Both the position numbers and the translations under genes were made by a program. 64,000 nt of DNA. Source: Plasmodiophora brassicae. Its lineage: Eukaryota > Endomyxa: Phytomyxea > Phytomyxea > Plasmodiophorida. The stretch lies in contig CP145409.1 of NCBI GenBank assembly GCA_036867785.1, positions 310,001 through 374,000 of the forward strand. The letters run 5' to 3'. Of the stretch, positions 37,114-47,842 are shown in pieces (the stretch's first letter is position 1; each line of letters starts with the position of its first letter). The notes below the pieces were generated by a model. It was given only the letters and a program-made list of their open reading frames with translations, searched no databases and was not told where the DNA came from.

Positions 37114-37241
37114 GCCGGCTCCAACAACCGAACGTCTGCCACCCTCGATCAGCTTCCGGCGCCCCCCTGATGCCTCCTGATGGAATCCCTACGAACTTGA
37201 GCCACTTACCTAGCGATCATCTCACAAGCGTTGCAGAGCGT

Positions 37242-40001
37242 TTATGACATACACTGACTAAGGGCGTCGCGTGCCTCGTAGAAGTCTGAATTGGAGCGGG
37301 AGTCGACCTCCTGTTTGAGGAACGTGATGGCGGCCATGTTGTACCCGACGAGGTCCTTCTGCGCCCGCAGCCGCTGACGCATGCGATCGCGAAGTGTGAC
37401 GAAGTGGGGGCCCATCTCGTCGGCGGCGATCAGGCGCTGGTGGTGCGTCTGCAGCAGGAACAGGACACATCGGACATAGAGCTCAATGGCATCGCCTTGC
37501 AGAAGCATGTCCTCCAGGATCAGCAGCAGGCGCTTCGCGTACGTGAACGGCAGGACAACAAGGGCTACCTCGAGCTCATTCGGGCGTGCCTCGCTCAGGA
37601 CCTTGGTCATGAATGCGAACGGTGTCAGGCCGAGGAGCATCGGGTTCGATGACGGCTTGTCCGGTGTTCGACCTTCGAGGGACGCCAGCTCGGCTTCGAC
37701 AAAGTCGATCGCCTCCATGAGACGCTCACCGGTTCGCACAGTGGCCAGCGACTGCTTGTCGACGGCACTGGCCGACTGGAACGTCGTCGGGTCGGGCAGA
37801 CCGGACTCTGGCAGAGCGCCGACAACGCCAGCAGACTCCTTCTCGACCACGCCTTCTTCGAACAGCTCCTCCAAGCGTGTTTCCCGCTCCTCCTCCAGGA
37901 ACACTAAACGTGCAGGTTCAGACCAGGGGTTGAATTCCGATGCAGGCGACGCTACGGTGTACCTTGCTCCTCGGTTTCCGACCAAACGCGAATGGACCGA
38001 TCGTTGCCAGCGCTAACGAGCGTTCGTCCTGCTCGACTGACCGCCAAGCCCCAGACCTCTGCCTGGTGCCCAGACAGGGCGTAGATCTGTTCGAACTTGT
38101 CCGCATCCCAGAACCGAATCTGTGAACTCGTCAGCACACGGAACTCGACAGCACACACACACAGAGTTCATCACCTGCTTGTCTTTGCTGGCTGTGAACA
38201 CGTAATGTGTACCGGGGACGAACTTCACGGCCATGACACTGTCGTCGTGCGCCAGCAGCGACTTATGGCAGTCACCGAAATCCAGACCCCAGATCTTCAG
38301 GCTCTTGTCGGCGCCCGCTGAGCACAGCAACGTCCCGTCCGAGCTAATGTCCATGCAGAGCGCGGGCAGGCGGTGCCCGTACAGCGACAGGTAGAACTTC
38401 AGTGAGTCTTCATGGAACACCCGAATCGTAGCGTCCAGCATCGCCACCGCGACGTAGCGACCATCGGGGCTGAACTTAACGAACAGCACGTCTTCGTCCA
38501 GGCGTAACGTTCGCGAATGGACAGCGCCCAGCGTTCGGGTTCGCTTTCGGGACGATGTAGGTTCGCCGTCGGCATCCGCCTTGTCGATCAGCTCGAAGAT
38601 CCAGAACTTCAGGTCGTGATCGGCACCTCCAGTGACGAACCCACGACCGCTCGGGTGCACGTCGATCGACCACAGCGCGCCTGAATGCGCTTCAATGCGC
38701 TGGAGAAGCTGGGCGGAACCAAGCGAGTAGAGCTCCAGGTGCCCGGTCTTCGTACCGACAAGGACGTGCTGATCGCCAGGGACGAAGGCAATACAGAGAC
38801 CGTACCCAGACGGCAGTGTTCGAACACAGCGTTGGGTGGCCAGGTTCCAGACCTTAACGCTGCCGCGCGAAGCCGACGCGATCATGGTATCGTCGCGGCT
38901 CAGACAGACGGCACGAACGCCGGACCGATGGCCGGCCTCGTCGATCACATGGACAGGCTTGCTGATCTCGTCCGTTCCGTCGCCGCTGACGTCAAAGACG
39001 GCAATGGAGTTATCGGCGAGGCCGACCGCCAGACGGTCACCGGACGCGCTGAACGATCTCTGCTTGTCCTCGGTGCGGACGACGCGCTGCGATTCCAGGT
39101 AGTCGGCGGCCTGGACGGTGACCTCATCGGCACCAGCCGTATTGCCCTTCTCGCGCAGGCGCCTTTGCCGACGTTGCACCTTCTTCTTGATCTCGTCCTG
39201 GGTCCTGGCTCGGAACAGTTCCAGGTGGTTGCCGGTGCCCTGAACGAGCAAGCGCGACCCGCCAGCGGAGAACCGAATGCGGTTGACGCGAGTCTTGTCC
39301 GATCGGGGAATAACGCCCAGAAGGACAATGTCGGCGTTCGGGTCGGGAATGGACCACAGACGAAGTTCGGCATCGGTGGACCCGGTCACGAGGAATTGAC
39401 CATTGCCGTCGACGTCGAGGCTCCAGACCTCGGCATGGTGCCCGACGAGCGTCTGCGCGCAGTGCTGAGTTGTCAGCTGCCAGCGCTTGACGAACGTGTC
39501 CTTCGACGACGACAACAGGGTATTGTCCCCAACGAAACAGACATCGGTGACGGCGTCAATGTGCCCACGCAATCGAAACAAACCCGCCTGCGCAATGACG
39601 TCCCACATGATGATGTCGGTATCGTTCGACCCGGACGCGAGTCTCGACCCGTCTTTGTTAAAACGCAACGCGCTAACGGCACCTCGGTGCCCATTCAAGG
39701 TAACGATACACGTGGAGTCCGCCGTGTTCCAAAGACGGATGGATCCGTCCGAGTACCCAGCTGCGGCAGCCCCATCTGGTCCAACCGCGATTCGCGTGAC
39801 GGAGATCGGCCGTTCCTTAGACGTACGCTCAGGCGACATGCTGGTCACTAGAGCGCCTTGCTTGACATTCCAGACTTGAAGCGATTCCAACGATCCGGAT
39901 AGAACGAGACGCCCGGAAACATCAAATACGACGTCACTCGTTGGCGAGTAAACGACGCCGAAGGACGACGATTGCTCATAGCGCAAGTACGCCTTGACCA
40001 T
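37242..40001 (-). CDS. WDR3: WDR3/UTP12 (DIP2), U3 snoRNP WD40 protein
   Basis: A WD-repeat component of the small-subunit processome (UTP-B), needed for 18S rRNA maturation in the nucleolus. The start MVKAYLRYEQSSSFGVV at 40001 matches the conserved YLRY opening. Tandem WD40 repeats follow, including LASGSNDTDIIMWDV, and the C-terminal Utp12 domain begins VFLEEERETRLEELFEEG. Two introns, complement(38120-38174) and complement(37904-37962), of 55 and 59 nt, join SKDKQ to IRFWDADKF and EEQ to VFLEEE. Predicted length is 881 residues against about 943 in human and yeast. An upstream in-frame GTG/ATG at 40022 is less likely. Confidence 0.92.
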
Positions 40002-40249
40002 GCCGGCGACGGGTTCTCTCACCAGCAGCCGGTTTCCAGGGGGACTGCGGGAAGTCCGTCACGGACTCCGTCGCGGAGTTCGCTCGCTGATAGTGATAAG
40101 TGATGGCTCGGAGCAGTAGGTATGTAGGTGGGTACGGTAATGATTGAGCCGCGCGTGCTCTGGTACAGGACACCGAACCAAGCATCGCGGGTCGCCTACG
40201 CCTGGTTTGAGATCGGAGTGCAAACTCCTGTTCGCCGCCCTCGGTGTAC

Positions 40250-40400
40250 CGTGACGAGTGATGCCCTGGCTGTGCTGTCTCAGTGTTTCCGCTGCCTTGA
40301 CGGGGACGTCAAGGAACAAAGCTCTCTCTCTCGGCATCGGATATATAGTGTTTGGTACTTAGCCGACTTACTGGCGTGTAGCCGGTAAGTGGGCTATGTA
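40250..40400 (-). mobile_element. hAT transposase fragment
   Basis: On the minus strand this short stretch reads ERALFLDVPVKAAETL. It aligns with ERAVFFDVPVKEAETL of the hAT element at 53.2-55 kb, and the DNA is clearly similar over roughly 140 bp (including the part before it, CCAGTAAGTCGG against CCAGCAAGTGGG). Only this N-terminal scrap is recognisable; ends are approximate and no repeats or target duplication were seen. Confidence 0.5.
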
Positions 40401-41335
40401 CGGTCATGTTAGCGACCCCATACGGTCCACGTTGGAGACAGGACGTCGAAAAGATGGTAAATCATGTTGAACATAGGCACGCGGGGATGTCACCCGATGT
40501 TCTTCGCCCAGATCGGCGACTACGCCTCGATCCTTGACCCTCGTATCGTCAATGTCGTCGCGTGCCCTTCGATGAAGCTCGACAGCATCCGGCTGTACAT
40601 GGATTTCAATCTGCTCGCTCCGGTACCCGAACCTGACGCTTCAACGCCTTGCCCATGACATGGTGCCGACGGGGGTTATCACATCGCCAAGTTCTTCGAC
40701 AATACTGATGGCGTTCGCAGCCGGGCGTTGACCGGTCGACAGCGTATAGAGCGACGCAGTTCGAACATGGCTCCAGGTAGTCGCTGGTGTGGCCACGCTC
40801 AATGTGAATCGCAAAGACGACGCTACCCAGGTGCTCGAAGGTCTCGGGCCATTCCACCTGCCGCCCCCGCGATCAGCTCTTCGGACCCGATGCACCGGCC
40901 ATTGGGTCCTCGGAGCGATCAGACCGTGTAGACCTGGACATGCTATCGGGTTCGACATTGGTATTCCCTAACGCCAAGCTAGGTCCACAGGAACCCGTAA
41001 TGCCATCCCAAGGGGGCGGTGGACGTCTTTCGTTGTTCGGCAAACGAATGAGAAGTGACAGCCGCGCCGGGCAGAACAGCGTGCGAACGATATGGCGCCA
41101 CAGACTCGTTTCGAACACATCCCCGCCCTGTGCCAACGATAAATAAGGCCCGGGTTGCCATACCAGTTGCCATGTGCTTCTGAGCGGCTTTCTCGGGTTG
41201 GTCGTAACTGAGCCCGGTCTATGTTATTAAGATATCTGGGGAAGGGAGCAAACACCCGTCAGGCAGATTCGTTGCGGGTGCGATCGGATTCGTAGGTCAA
41301 AGAATTATTATCTCCAGCCTCGACGTCAGGTGACC
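40401..41335. other. Unassigned intergenic stretch
   Basis: No gene that I can support. Coding-like pieces occur on both strands. Plus-strand examples are 40464-40658 (MFFAQIGDYASILDPRIVNV) and about 40790-40860 (VATLNVNRKDDATQVLEGLG); a minus-strand example lies near 40641-40850. They could be exons of one small gene, but no consistent set of joins was found. Confidence 0.4.
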
Positions 41336-41779
41336 ATGTCGTCCGTGTCCAAGAACCAGATGGGCCCTGTCAAGGACGTGGTCCCGAAGATAGCCGAGAT
41401 CGTATCCACCCGGGAGATCAAGCACGCCGCCATCCACGCCCTGCACGAGAAGCACAGAGAGAACAAAATGCACAAGTTCGTTGAGGACAACTTTCAAGGG
41501 CATGTCCAGGTCGGCGGCGCGCCCTCAGGTGACCATATTGACTCTAGCGCCAATCTGTAGGCGTGGAAGCCGCTGAAGTACGCCGAAGAAGTCGTCGCCT
41601 ACGGGGTCAACTACTTCGTCAAGGTGCAGATCGCGCCAACGCTCTGCGTCCACATCCGGGTCCATCGTCAGAAGCACCACGACGTCTGGGACTTCTACTC
41701 GCTACACGAAACCATCAAACACAACCAGGCCACCTGCATCTGGACCATTGACGAACCATTAGTCTACTTCAACGCCTAA
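41336..41779 (+). CDS. Stefin-like (type 1 cystatin) cysteine-protease inhibitor
   Basis: Two exons, 41336-41509 and 41561-41779, joined over a 51-nt phase-0 intron ending CTGTAG, give 130 residues without a signal peptide. The joined sequence reads EIVSTREIKHAAIHALHEKH, then AWKPLKYAEEVVAYGVNYFV and KVQIAPTLCVHIRVHR, the helix and paired strands of a stefin. The inhibitory QVVAG loop is altered to EVVAYG, with one extra residue, so binding to papain-type proteases may be weaker or different. Cytosolic location is inferred from the missing signal. Assignment rests on fold pattern rather than high identity. Confidence 0.65.
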
Positions 41780-41946
41780 GTCGTCGTGTTTCACCTTCTG
41801 ATAAACCCACCTCAGCTTCACCAGGGTGTGGCGAGCCAGGCAACAAATCCCCGAATTAGCAGCCACGTCTATTTACAGAGGGGGCAACGTCTCTAATTTC
41901 GAGGCAGGCACCCCGACGGGGACACATCACACGGTCATTATCGATC

Positions 41947-42537
41947 ATGAGCGCTCGTCTGATATTCGTGCTGGCCGGCCTGGCTCTCCTGCAGGCGGGT
42001 ATCGAGGCCAATAACGACACGCGCGTCATCAAGTGCGAACTGTCGGCGCACGATGGTGCCGACGCTCCCACGATGCAATGCTGCATGCTGGACCTGAACG
42101 ACGAGGATGCCCGCAGGGAGTACGAAGCGTACCTGACCGACCACTGCGTCAAGGTCGACCACCAGCTCGACCTGATGTCCCCGAACGACAAGCTACGCGA
42201 CTTCCTGAAGAAGGCGTCGTGCCGAACGACTCGCGGTGTCACCGCTGGCGTCTGCACGGCCACGTACCTGTTTGGAGCGCAAACGATTGCTGCTGGGGCC
42301 ACAACGCTGATCGGTTGTATGAACCCTGTCACACTGATCGTGTCCGCTGCCATCGTCAGCAACGCCGTCGTTGGCGGATCTCTGGTTGGCATTGGTGCCA
42401 GCCTGTGCACGCGCCCATCGGCCGCCACAGTCAAGGAGGCGCTGCATCGGTTCCTGGCACAGGTCGCCGATCGTGAGTCGGCCGTCAAACAGATCGACGA
42501 CACTGTCGCAGGTGGCCAGATCGTCAACTGGTCGTAA
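41947..42537 (+). CDS. Secreted protein of unknown family, tandem copy 1
   Basis: A 196-residue protein with a signal peptide (MSARLIFVLAGLALLQAGI), no intron visible. Landmarks shared with the next gene: DAPTM followed by Cys and LDLNDEDARREYEAYL, then SPNDKLRDFLK, and near the C terminus VKEALHRFLAQVADRE with IDDTVAGGQIVNW. The middle is hydrophobic and Gly/Ala-rich (AAGATTLIGCMNPVTLIVSA), so membrane insertion or a pore-like role is possible but unproven. Eight or so cysteines are present. Not recognised as any known family. Confidence 0.7.
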   Translation: MSARLIFVLAGLALLQAGIEANNDTRVIKCELSAHDGADAPTMQCCMLDLNDEDARREYEAYLTDHCVKVDHQLDLMSPNDKLRDFLKKASCRTTRGVTAGVCTATYLFGAQTIAAGATTLIGCMNPVTLIVSAAIVSNAVVGGSLVGIGASLCTRPSAATVKEALHRFLAQVADRESAVKQIDDTVAGGQIVNWS

Positions 42538-43065
42538 GCGTCCTTCTTGTTTGGCACATTCGTAATACACATTGTCATGTTGCCGCTGTCCGCATCTCGC
42601 CAAGCGCGTGACAAATTCAGGGGGAAGGGGAGGGGGAGGGGCGGGTGAACCGGTTCCTCGGCTCGGACGTCATCCAGAAGTTCGGCGATTGTACACATTT
42701 GGCATTCACGTCGTCGGCCATGTCGGCAACCAGCTGTTGTCGCCCAATAGTGCTCTCGGCCGATGTAGTCCTCGACGGTGACTTCGCTGTTATCACCAAC
42801 ATCGTTCTGCTCTGATTACTGCACCGTCCAAGGGTGTGCCGTGCTCACTGCTAAGTGCTATGGTCCCTGGCCTCTGGCCGACCCCACTGACGCATCTGGC
42901 GTGGCTGCCACTGACGCACATTTCAAGGGCGCAGTGGGCTTGTCGGGGCACGTATTTCCGAACACAGTGGCGCATCTTTGACGGTTGCACTGGGCTGCGG
43001 ACTACCCGCTGCCGCTGGGTCCTCCTGCCGGCGTCATTCGTAATTTCTACTGGTCAGGCGCCATC
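42538..43065. other. Spacer between the secreted paralogs
   Basis: About 530 bp with no supportable gene. A purine-rich run of G and A lies near 42620-42650. The open frame of the second paralog continues upstream to 42985 without an ATG. Confidence 0.4.
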
Positions 43066-43620
43066 ATGTGCAGTCCTCGTCTGTGTTTCGCGCTGACCGG
43101 CCTGGTCCTCCTGGTCGTAATCGAAGCCGAGCGGCATGTTCGCGTCACCTTGAAAGCGGTCGATGGCGACGACGCCCCAACGATGGAATGCCTCGTGCTG
43201 AACTTGAACGACAATGGCGCGCTCCAAGAATACAAGGCGTACCTGAACGCCCACAACATCATGATCAACCCCGCGTTCGATACGAGGTCTCCGAATGACA
43301 AGCTTGGCGACTTCCTGAACTTGCTGTCGCTCCGACAGGAATGTATCTATCGTATGCAAGCCGGCGCGAAATTGTGCTTGTTTGGAATGCAGGGGGCCGG
43401 CATGCTAAAGGACTCTCATCCGTACCTAGCTACCTGTGCTGCCGCCGCGGCCGGCGTTGCTGCCTCAGATGCCATTTGTACTGGGGTCATTGATTTTCCA
43501 CGGGAACGCAAAGTTAAGGCGGCCCTGCACCGGTTCCTTGCACAGATCGTGAATCGCCACATGGTGATCCCCATGATCGACCACATCATCACGGGCGAAC
43601 TGATCCGTCATTGGATGTGA
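43066..43620 (+). CDS. Secreted protein of unknown family, tandem copy 2
   Basis: Diverged tandem copy of the preceding gene, 184 residues. The signal peptide starts MCSPRLCFALTGLVLLVVI at 43066. Shared landmarks: DDAPTMECLVLNLNDNGALQ, EYKAYLN, SPNDKLGDFLN, and the C-terminal VKAALHRFLAQIVNRH ending GELIRHWM. The central Ala/Gly-rich segment is kept but differs in sequence. Order and spacing of motifs show descent from one duplication; divergence looks substantial. Function unknown. Confidence 0.7.
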   Translation: MCSPRLCFALTGLVLLVVIEAERHVRVTLKAVDGDDAPTMECLVLNLNDNGALQEYKAYLNAHNIMINPAFDTRSPNDKLGDFLNLLSLRQECIYRMQAGAKLCLFGMQGAGMLKDSHPYLATCAAAAAGVAASDAICTGVIDFPRERKVKAALHRFLAQIVNRHMVIPMIDHIITGELIRHWM

Positions 43621-43801
43621 ACATTGCGCCGTCTACAGGCACACTTTTCGAATACAGCGCTCCTTATCGGTCAAGTCGCTTCGTCAGGAACCTGTTGAGC
43701 GGATTAGTGCGCCCTGGCGCGTTTGATGAGCATAGCAATCATGGGTGCTCGATCAGATGAAGCATCGGGATGTTTAATAATGACACGCAGAAGCGAGTCG
43801 C

Positions 43802-44998
43802 TTACGACGGGAGATAGCGCTTTTCGGCTTCGGTCAGTTCGTGCTGGTTCTGAAGGCGAAACACTTCATTGACGGACGCGATCTTTCCCTCGACGTCTAG
43901 CAGCGATTCGCCCTCGAGGATCTGCCGCGAGGTCTTCTGCATGGCCGAAATGCAGGCGCGCATGTTGTGGTTCGCCCAAATGATCAGACTGACGCCCTTC
44001 TTACGCCAGTGCTCCGTCGGGACCTTGAAGTACTTGGTGGGCACAATCACGACAGGGTGACGCTCCCTACAGAGCAAGCTCAGCCACAGAACGGGGAACG
44101 GGGTCGCGTTGCTGCGTTACCCCCATTCGTCAAGGAACGCGTTAATATCAGCGCCATCCTTCGTCTTGGAATGAATGAGAATAGCATCCGCGCCGGCTTT
44201 CCTGTACGCGTCGGCTCGCTTCATGGCTTCGCTCAGGTCCCATCCGGCGATGAACGCCTCGACACGGGCGACGACCTGAAAGTCGGGATCACGCTGCGTG
44301 TCCTTGCACGCCTGGATCTTCAGGCAGAATTCTTCGATATCGGCCAGCGGCTGTGCCTTGCCGCTCAACAGCGAGTTCGTCTTCGGGAACAGCTTATCTT
44401 CCAAGCACACACCCGCGACACCCCTGGACTCCAACTTGGCCACCAGGCGTCGCGCGTTCTACCTCAACTCTCAGCAATCGCGACGTGAGCGTTTCAAATT
44501 GGAACTTACATTAAAATTGCCATAGCCTGTATCGCCGTCCAAGAGAACTAACCAACCGTGGGTCAGCGTAAGCGCACGTTCTCAGCTGACATGCGAACGT
44601 ACTGGGTATGTTGGTAGCTTCCGACATGAACTCGAGAACCTCGAGGACCTGTAGGCAACGCCGTCAGAGACTGATGGATAGTGGAACCGATCCGCACCAC
44701 GTCGAACCTGTGTGTAAGCAGCCTCGTTGCTGTCACGAACGCCCATGGCCGCTGAAATGGATAGGCCGCTACCCCAAATGCCTTTGAACCCGGTTTCTTC
44801 CACGATCTTCGCGCTCAGGCCGTTGTGCGCCTCCATGATGAACTCCAGGCCCTTGCTCTCAATCATCTTCCGCAGCATCGTCGTCTTGCGGGGCGACGTG
44901 TTGAACCGGCGTCGCCCGGGAGCACCGCACAGGAACGGCATGGCTTGTCGACCCGGCTGCATCGCTGGACGCCGAATAAGGCATACACGCGACAGCAT
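43802..44998 (-). CDS. Phosphoenolpyruvate phosphomutase with mitochondrial-type leader
   Basis: Five exons with introns complement(44649-44707), (44548-44602), (44459-44509) and (44067-44120), each 51-59 nt, give 325 residues in one frame. The enzyme interconverts PEP and phosphonopyruvate, the entry step to carbon-phosphorus compounds. It belongs to the isocitrate-lyase superfamily: [41 protein letters not shown], and the PEP-mutase signature [10 protein letters not shown] (EDK-x5-NS) that separates it from lyases. The C terminus has [16 protein letters not shown] and [10 protein letters not shown]. Before the domain lies an Arg-rich leader ([13 protein letters not shown]...RRRFNTS) typical of mitochondrial import. 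No phosphonopyruvate decarboxylase is in the window. Confidence 0.9.
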
Positions 44999-45403
44999 CG
45001 TTGGGCGACGAGCAAAGACGGAATGCAGTCGGAGGCCCGATGTAGCAGGAAGTTGCACAGCACAGTGGCCGCACCGGAACGTGCTTCCCGTGACACTATG
45101 ACGCGCTCGGCATCATCGGTCACACAGGCACACTTGTGGATGCCACGCGTTGACGCGGCCGTTCCGGGTCCGGCTTGCTGCACACGTACGGCTAACGGGG
45201 ACATGAACAGGCGCGATAAACAGCAGACAGCCGCACAGGCAAGCGCGGGAATCCGCTTACCAGGAGAGACGACAGACAGAGGAGGACCACAGCATCATGA
45301 GGTTGCACGTCGTGGCATAGCGAACGTCGTTGCACGCGCCGGTCGTCGTTTCTCCTAGTCACCGTGGCATGAGGTGAGCCGTGACCAAGGTGCGTGCGTC
45401 GAG

Positions 45404-46755
45404 TAGGCCTCGGCAACGTAAAGTAAATTTATTTTTACGCGACGTAAATTCGACGACGTAAAAGTAAAATAAAGTAAACGTAAACGACTATGACGTAAGA
45501 CGTAAAGATAAAGTAAAGCCTCCTGGTTACTGGTAAATTTACGTAGTAAAAACGTAAATGACGCAACTCTGTACCCGAGAGCTCACCGACGTCTGCCTGA
45601 CTGCTAGCTGCAGCCTGCATGTCGCAACGGAAAACCGGGAGTCCGGGACAGCGCGCTGTGGCCTGTGGGCGTATTGCGATTTTGGCGTCGACGTCGTCGT
45701 TTGCTCATTCCCCCTGTAGTTCTTGTGTTGCGATGGCGGATGATGTCATCGATGTGGTTGAGGTTATAGAGAGAAGCGATGCCGATGGTATCGCCGGACT
45801 TGCTGCCGAGGACAAGGGAGATCCAGGTCGCACCCGTAAGCGCACGCGGGAGCGCAAAGCGTATCCCAACCAGTACTTCCGCACTATGACCCGACTATTG
45901 ACCGTGCTTCCAATGCTGGAAGCCTTCAATGCACCACATGTCGGCAATGGTTAAAAGAGAAGTGGTGGCACGTCAGGTATTTCAGATCGATGTGTATTCG
46001 CTGTTGGTGATCATGACGCCGACACGCTTTGTGCAGGCCGCAGAGGAAGAGAATTCGTAGAAAAAGACAGTCGACCCCGAGCGACTAGTCAGCGAAGCCA
46101 GTCCCGGATGCCAGTCCTAACTAAGAAGGAGCACCAGTATCTCGAAGGCGTGGTCGGAATGGGTTGGATGAGGTCGACGCATTCTGTTCGCAAGCTGTTG
46201 GGGACTTGCCTGACCTGGATCTGGCCACTTGGTGTTATGTACGCAGGGACCAGTATCCATATCAATACCGTTTGGCAATTGACATTTTATCGATCCCCGC
46301 GTCGTCGACGGAGGTTGAACGGTCGAACTCCCAAGCGGGCGTTGAATTTGACTATCAACGCATGTCGTTATCGACATCGATGTTTCGTGCTTCGATGTGT
46401 ACGCGTTCATGGACGCGGTCCGGTCTCATCGAAATTCCCGTAGACCGATGGGCTGCTGCCCATGCATATCTGGAGTCAGACAGCATTGAAGGCACCTCCT
46501 TCGAAGAGGAACTCGAAATTCTGCAGGGTGGCGTCGCTCCACGTCATCCGATCTGACTAATGCCAGGAATGCTTTGACGCGGGGCACATTCGATGGCCCT
46601 GCCCCCTGATTTACGTTATAAATTACGTTTACGTCGGTAAATTTACTTTTACTTTACGTTTACCACTGTTTTACTATCCCAACGTAAGACGTAAACGTAA
46701 GTAAAGACCCTTTTACGTTTACGCTTTTACTTTTACTTTACGTTGCCGAGGCCTA
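45404..46755 (+). mobile_element. Complete small hAT element, internally deleted
   Basis: A 1,352-bp DNA transposon. Its ends are a perfect 20-bp inverted repeat (TAGGCCTCGGCAACGTAAAG), and it is flanked by an exact 8-bp duplication GCGTCGAG at 45396-45403 and 46756-46763. An 8-bp duplication and TAGG ends fit the hAT superfamily. Both subterminal regions are packed with ACGTAAA-like repeats on either strand. Inside, 45733-45953 encodes a short N-terminal-like frame (MADDVIDVVEVIERSDADG), and 46164-46556 encodes the hAT dimerisation tail (LSIPASSTEVERSNSQAGVE). The catalytic core is missing, so it needs a transposase in trans. Confidence 0.88.
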
Positions 46756-46842
46756 GCGTCGAGTGCCGGCGGGGCGTCGTACTCGAACTGGCGGTCGGAG
46801 TGCGTCGCGGCGTCGTCGTCGCCGCAGACCGGTCTGGTCCTG

Positions 46843-47168
46843 ATGGTGTACTACACGGACTGGCCGACGTTCGCCTCCGCTGCCAAGCAGCTGTACGCCG
46901 AGCGGCCCAATGACACCAGATACTGCATCAAGTACAGGCACAAGGCGGGATCCCTCGTCCTCAAGGTTACCGACGACCGGCAGGTCCAGCTGACGATTCC
47001 GAATCAGAGTCGCCATGGTTGCTGATCGAACGCGTGCCTGTGTAGTGCCTGAAGTACCGAACGCAAATGCAGCCTGACGTCAAGAAGGTCGAGCACCTCA
47101 GTAAGGACTTTATCGCCCTGATGTCGGCACCTGCCGTTGATGGTGCGGGCGTTCGCTCTTCGCAATGA
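46843..47168 (+). CDS. SRP9: SRP9, signal recognition particle 9 kDa subunit
   Basis: Two exons, 46843-46983 and 47046-47168, joined over a 62-nt phase-0 intron, give 87 residues. With SRP14 it binds the Alu domain of SRP RNA and delays elongation. The sequence MVYYTDWPTFASAAKQLYAE, then IKYRHKAGSLVLKVTDDRQ, spliced to CLKYRTQMQPDVKKVEHLSK, follows SRP9 along its length. The ATG lies 79 bp after the 3' target duplication of the hAT element, so the transposon sits in its promoter or 5' UTR. Confidence 0.88.
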
Positions 47169-47842
47169 ATGTACCAGCGCCGATTATCGCATGCGTAATG
47201 CTCTACCGATACGAATCCTGTGGCATACACGAGGACCTTCTTGCAGATAGGCGAATAGAATAGCGCCAGCGTATATCACACCCTCTGAACGTTTATTTCG
47301 AATTCGAACAATTCCCCAAACGGGTCGCTATGAGAGCTATCAACCAGGAACGCTGCGATTGAAGCTATCGGTGACAAACGTACCCCAGAAATATCAACTT
47401 TGTGTCACGCCAACAAATAGCCTGTAAAACGCCATGCGTCGACAGCAGTTTCCTGCATGACGCGTCCAACACAATTATCGAGCCGGTCAAGACCACGGTT
47501 CTAATGCGGGCCCAACGGGGACCGATATCATCCAGGATTATCCATAAACTGGGATGCACATATTCCGACAGAACCCGCCGCCATCTACATACTGCATGGA
47601 GCAACCAGATCATAATCGATGCACCTGGAGCGATAGCCGGAACACAAAAGTGCCACACACGTGCATGCGAAACGCGATGGGCGAATGATGGCAACGCGTA
47701 AACATGGGCAAACTGAAAACCGCAATCGCCAACAGCGTGGTCGATGTCAACACTGTTTTAGTTTGGAGACAAGACGACAGATGGGTCATGCGACAGATAT
47801 ATCCGATGGATATCCAAACCAATAGTACAGCACAAATGCGAA
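47169..47842. other. Unassigned intergenic stretch
   Basis: About 670 bp of lower GC than its neighbours. Open frames exist on both strands (plus 47402-47701; minus 47365-47694, hydrophobic), but neither shows a recognisable protein or intron signals, so I call no gene. Confidence 0.4.

Noticed and set aside
47402-47701. A 99-codon plus-strand frame in the low-GC gap after SRP9
   Set aside because: No motif, no splice context, and an equally long hydrophobic frame on the other strand; evidence is too thin for a gene.
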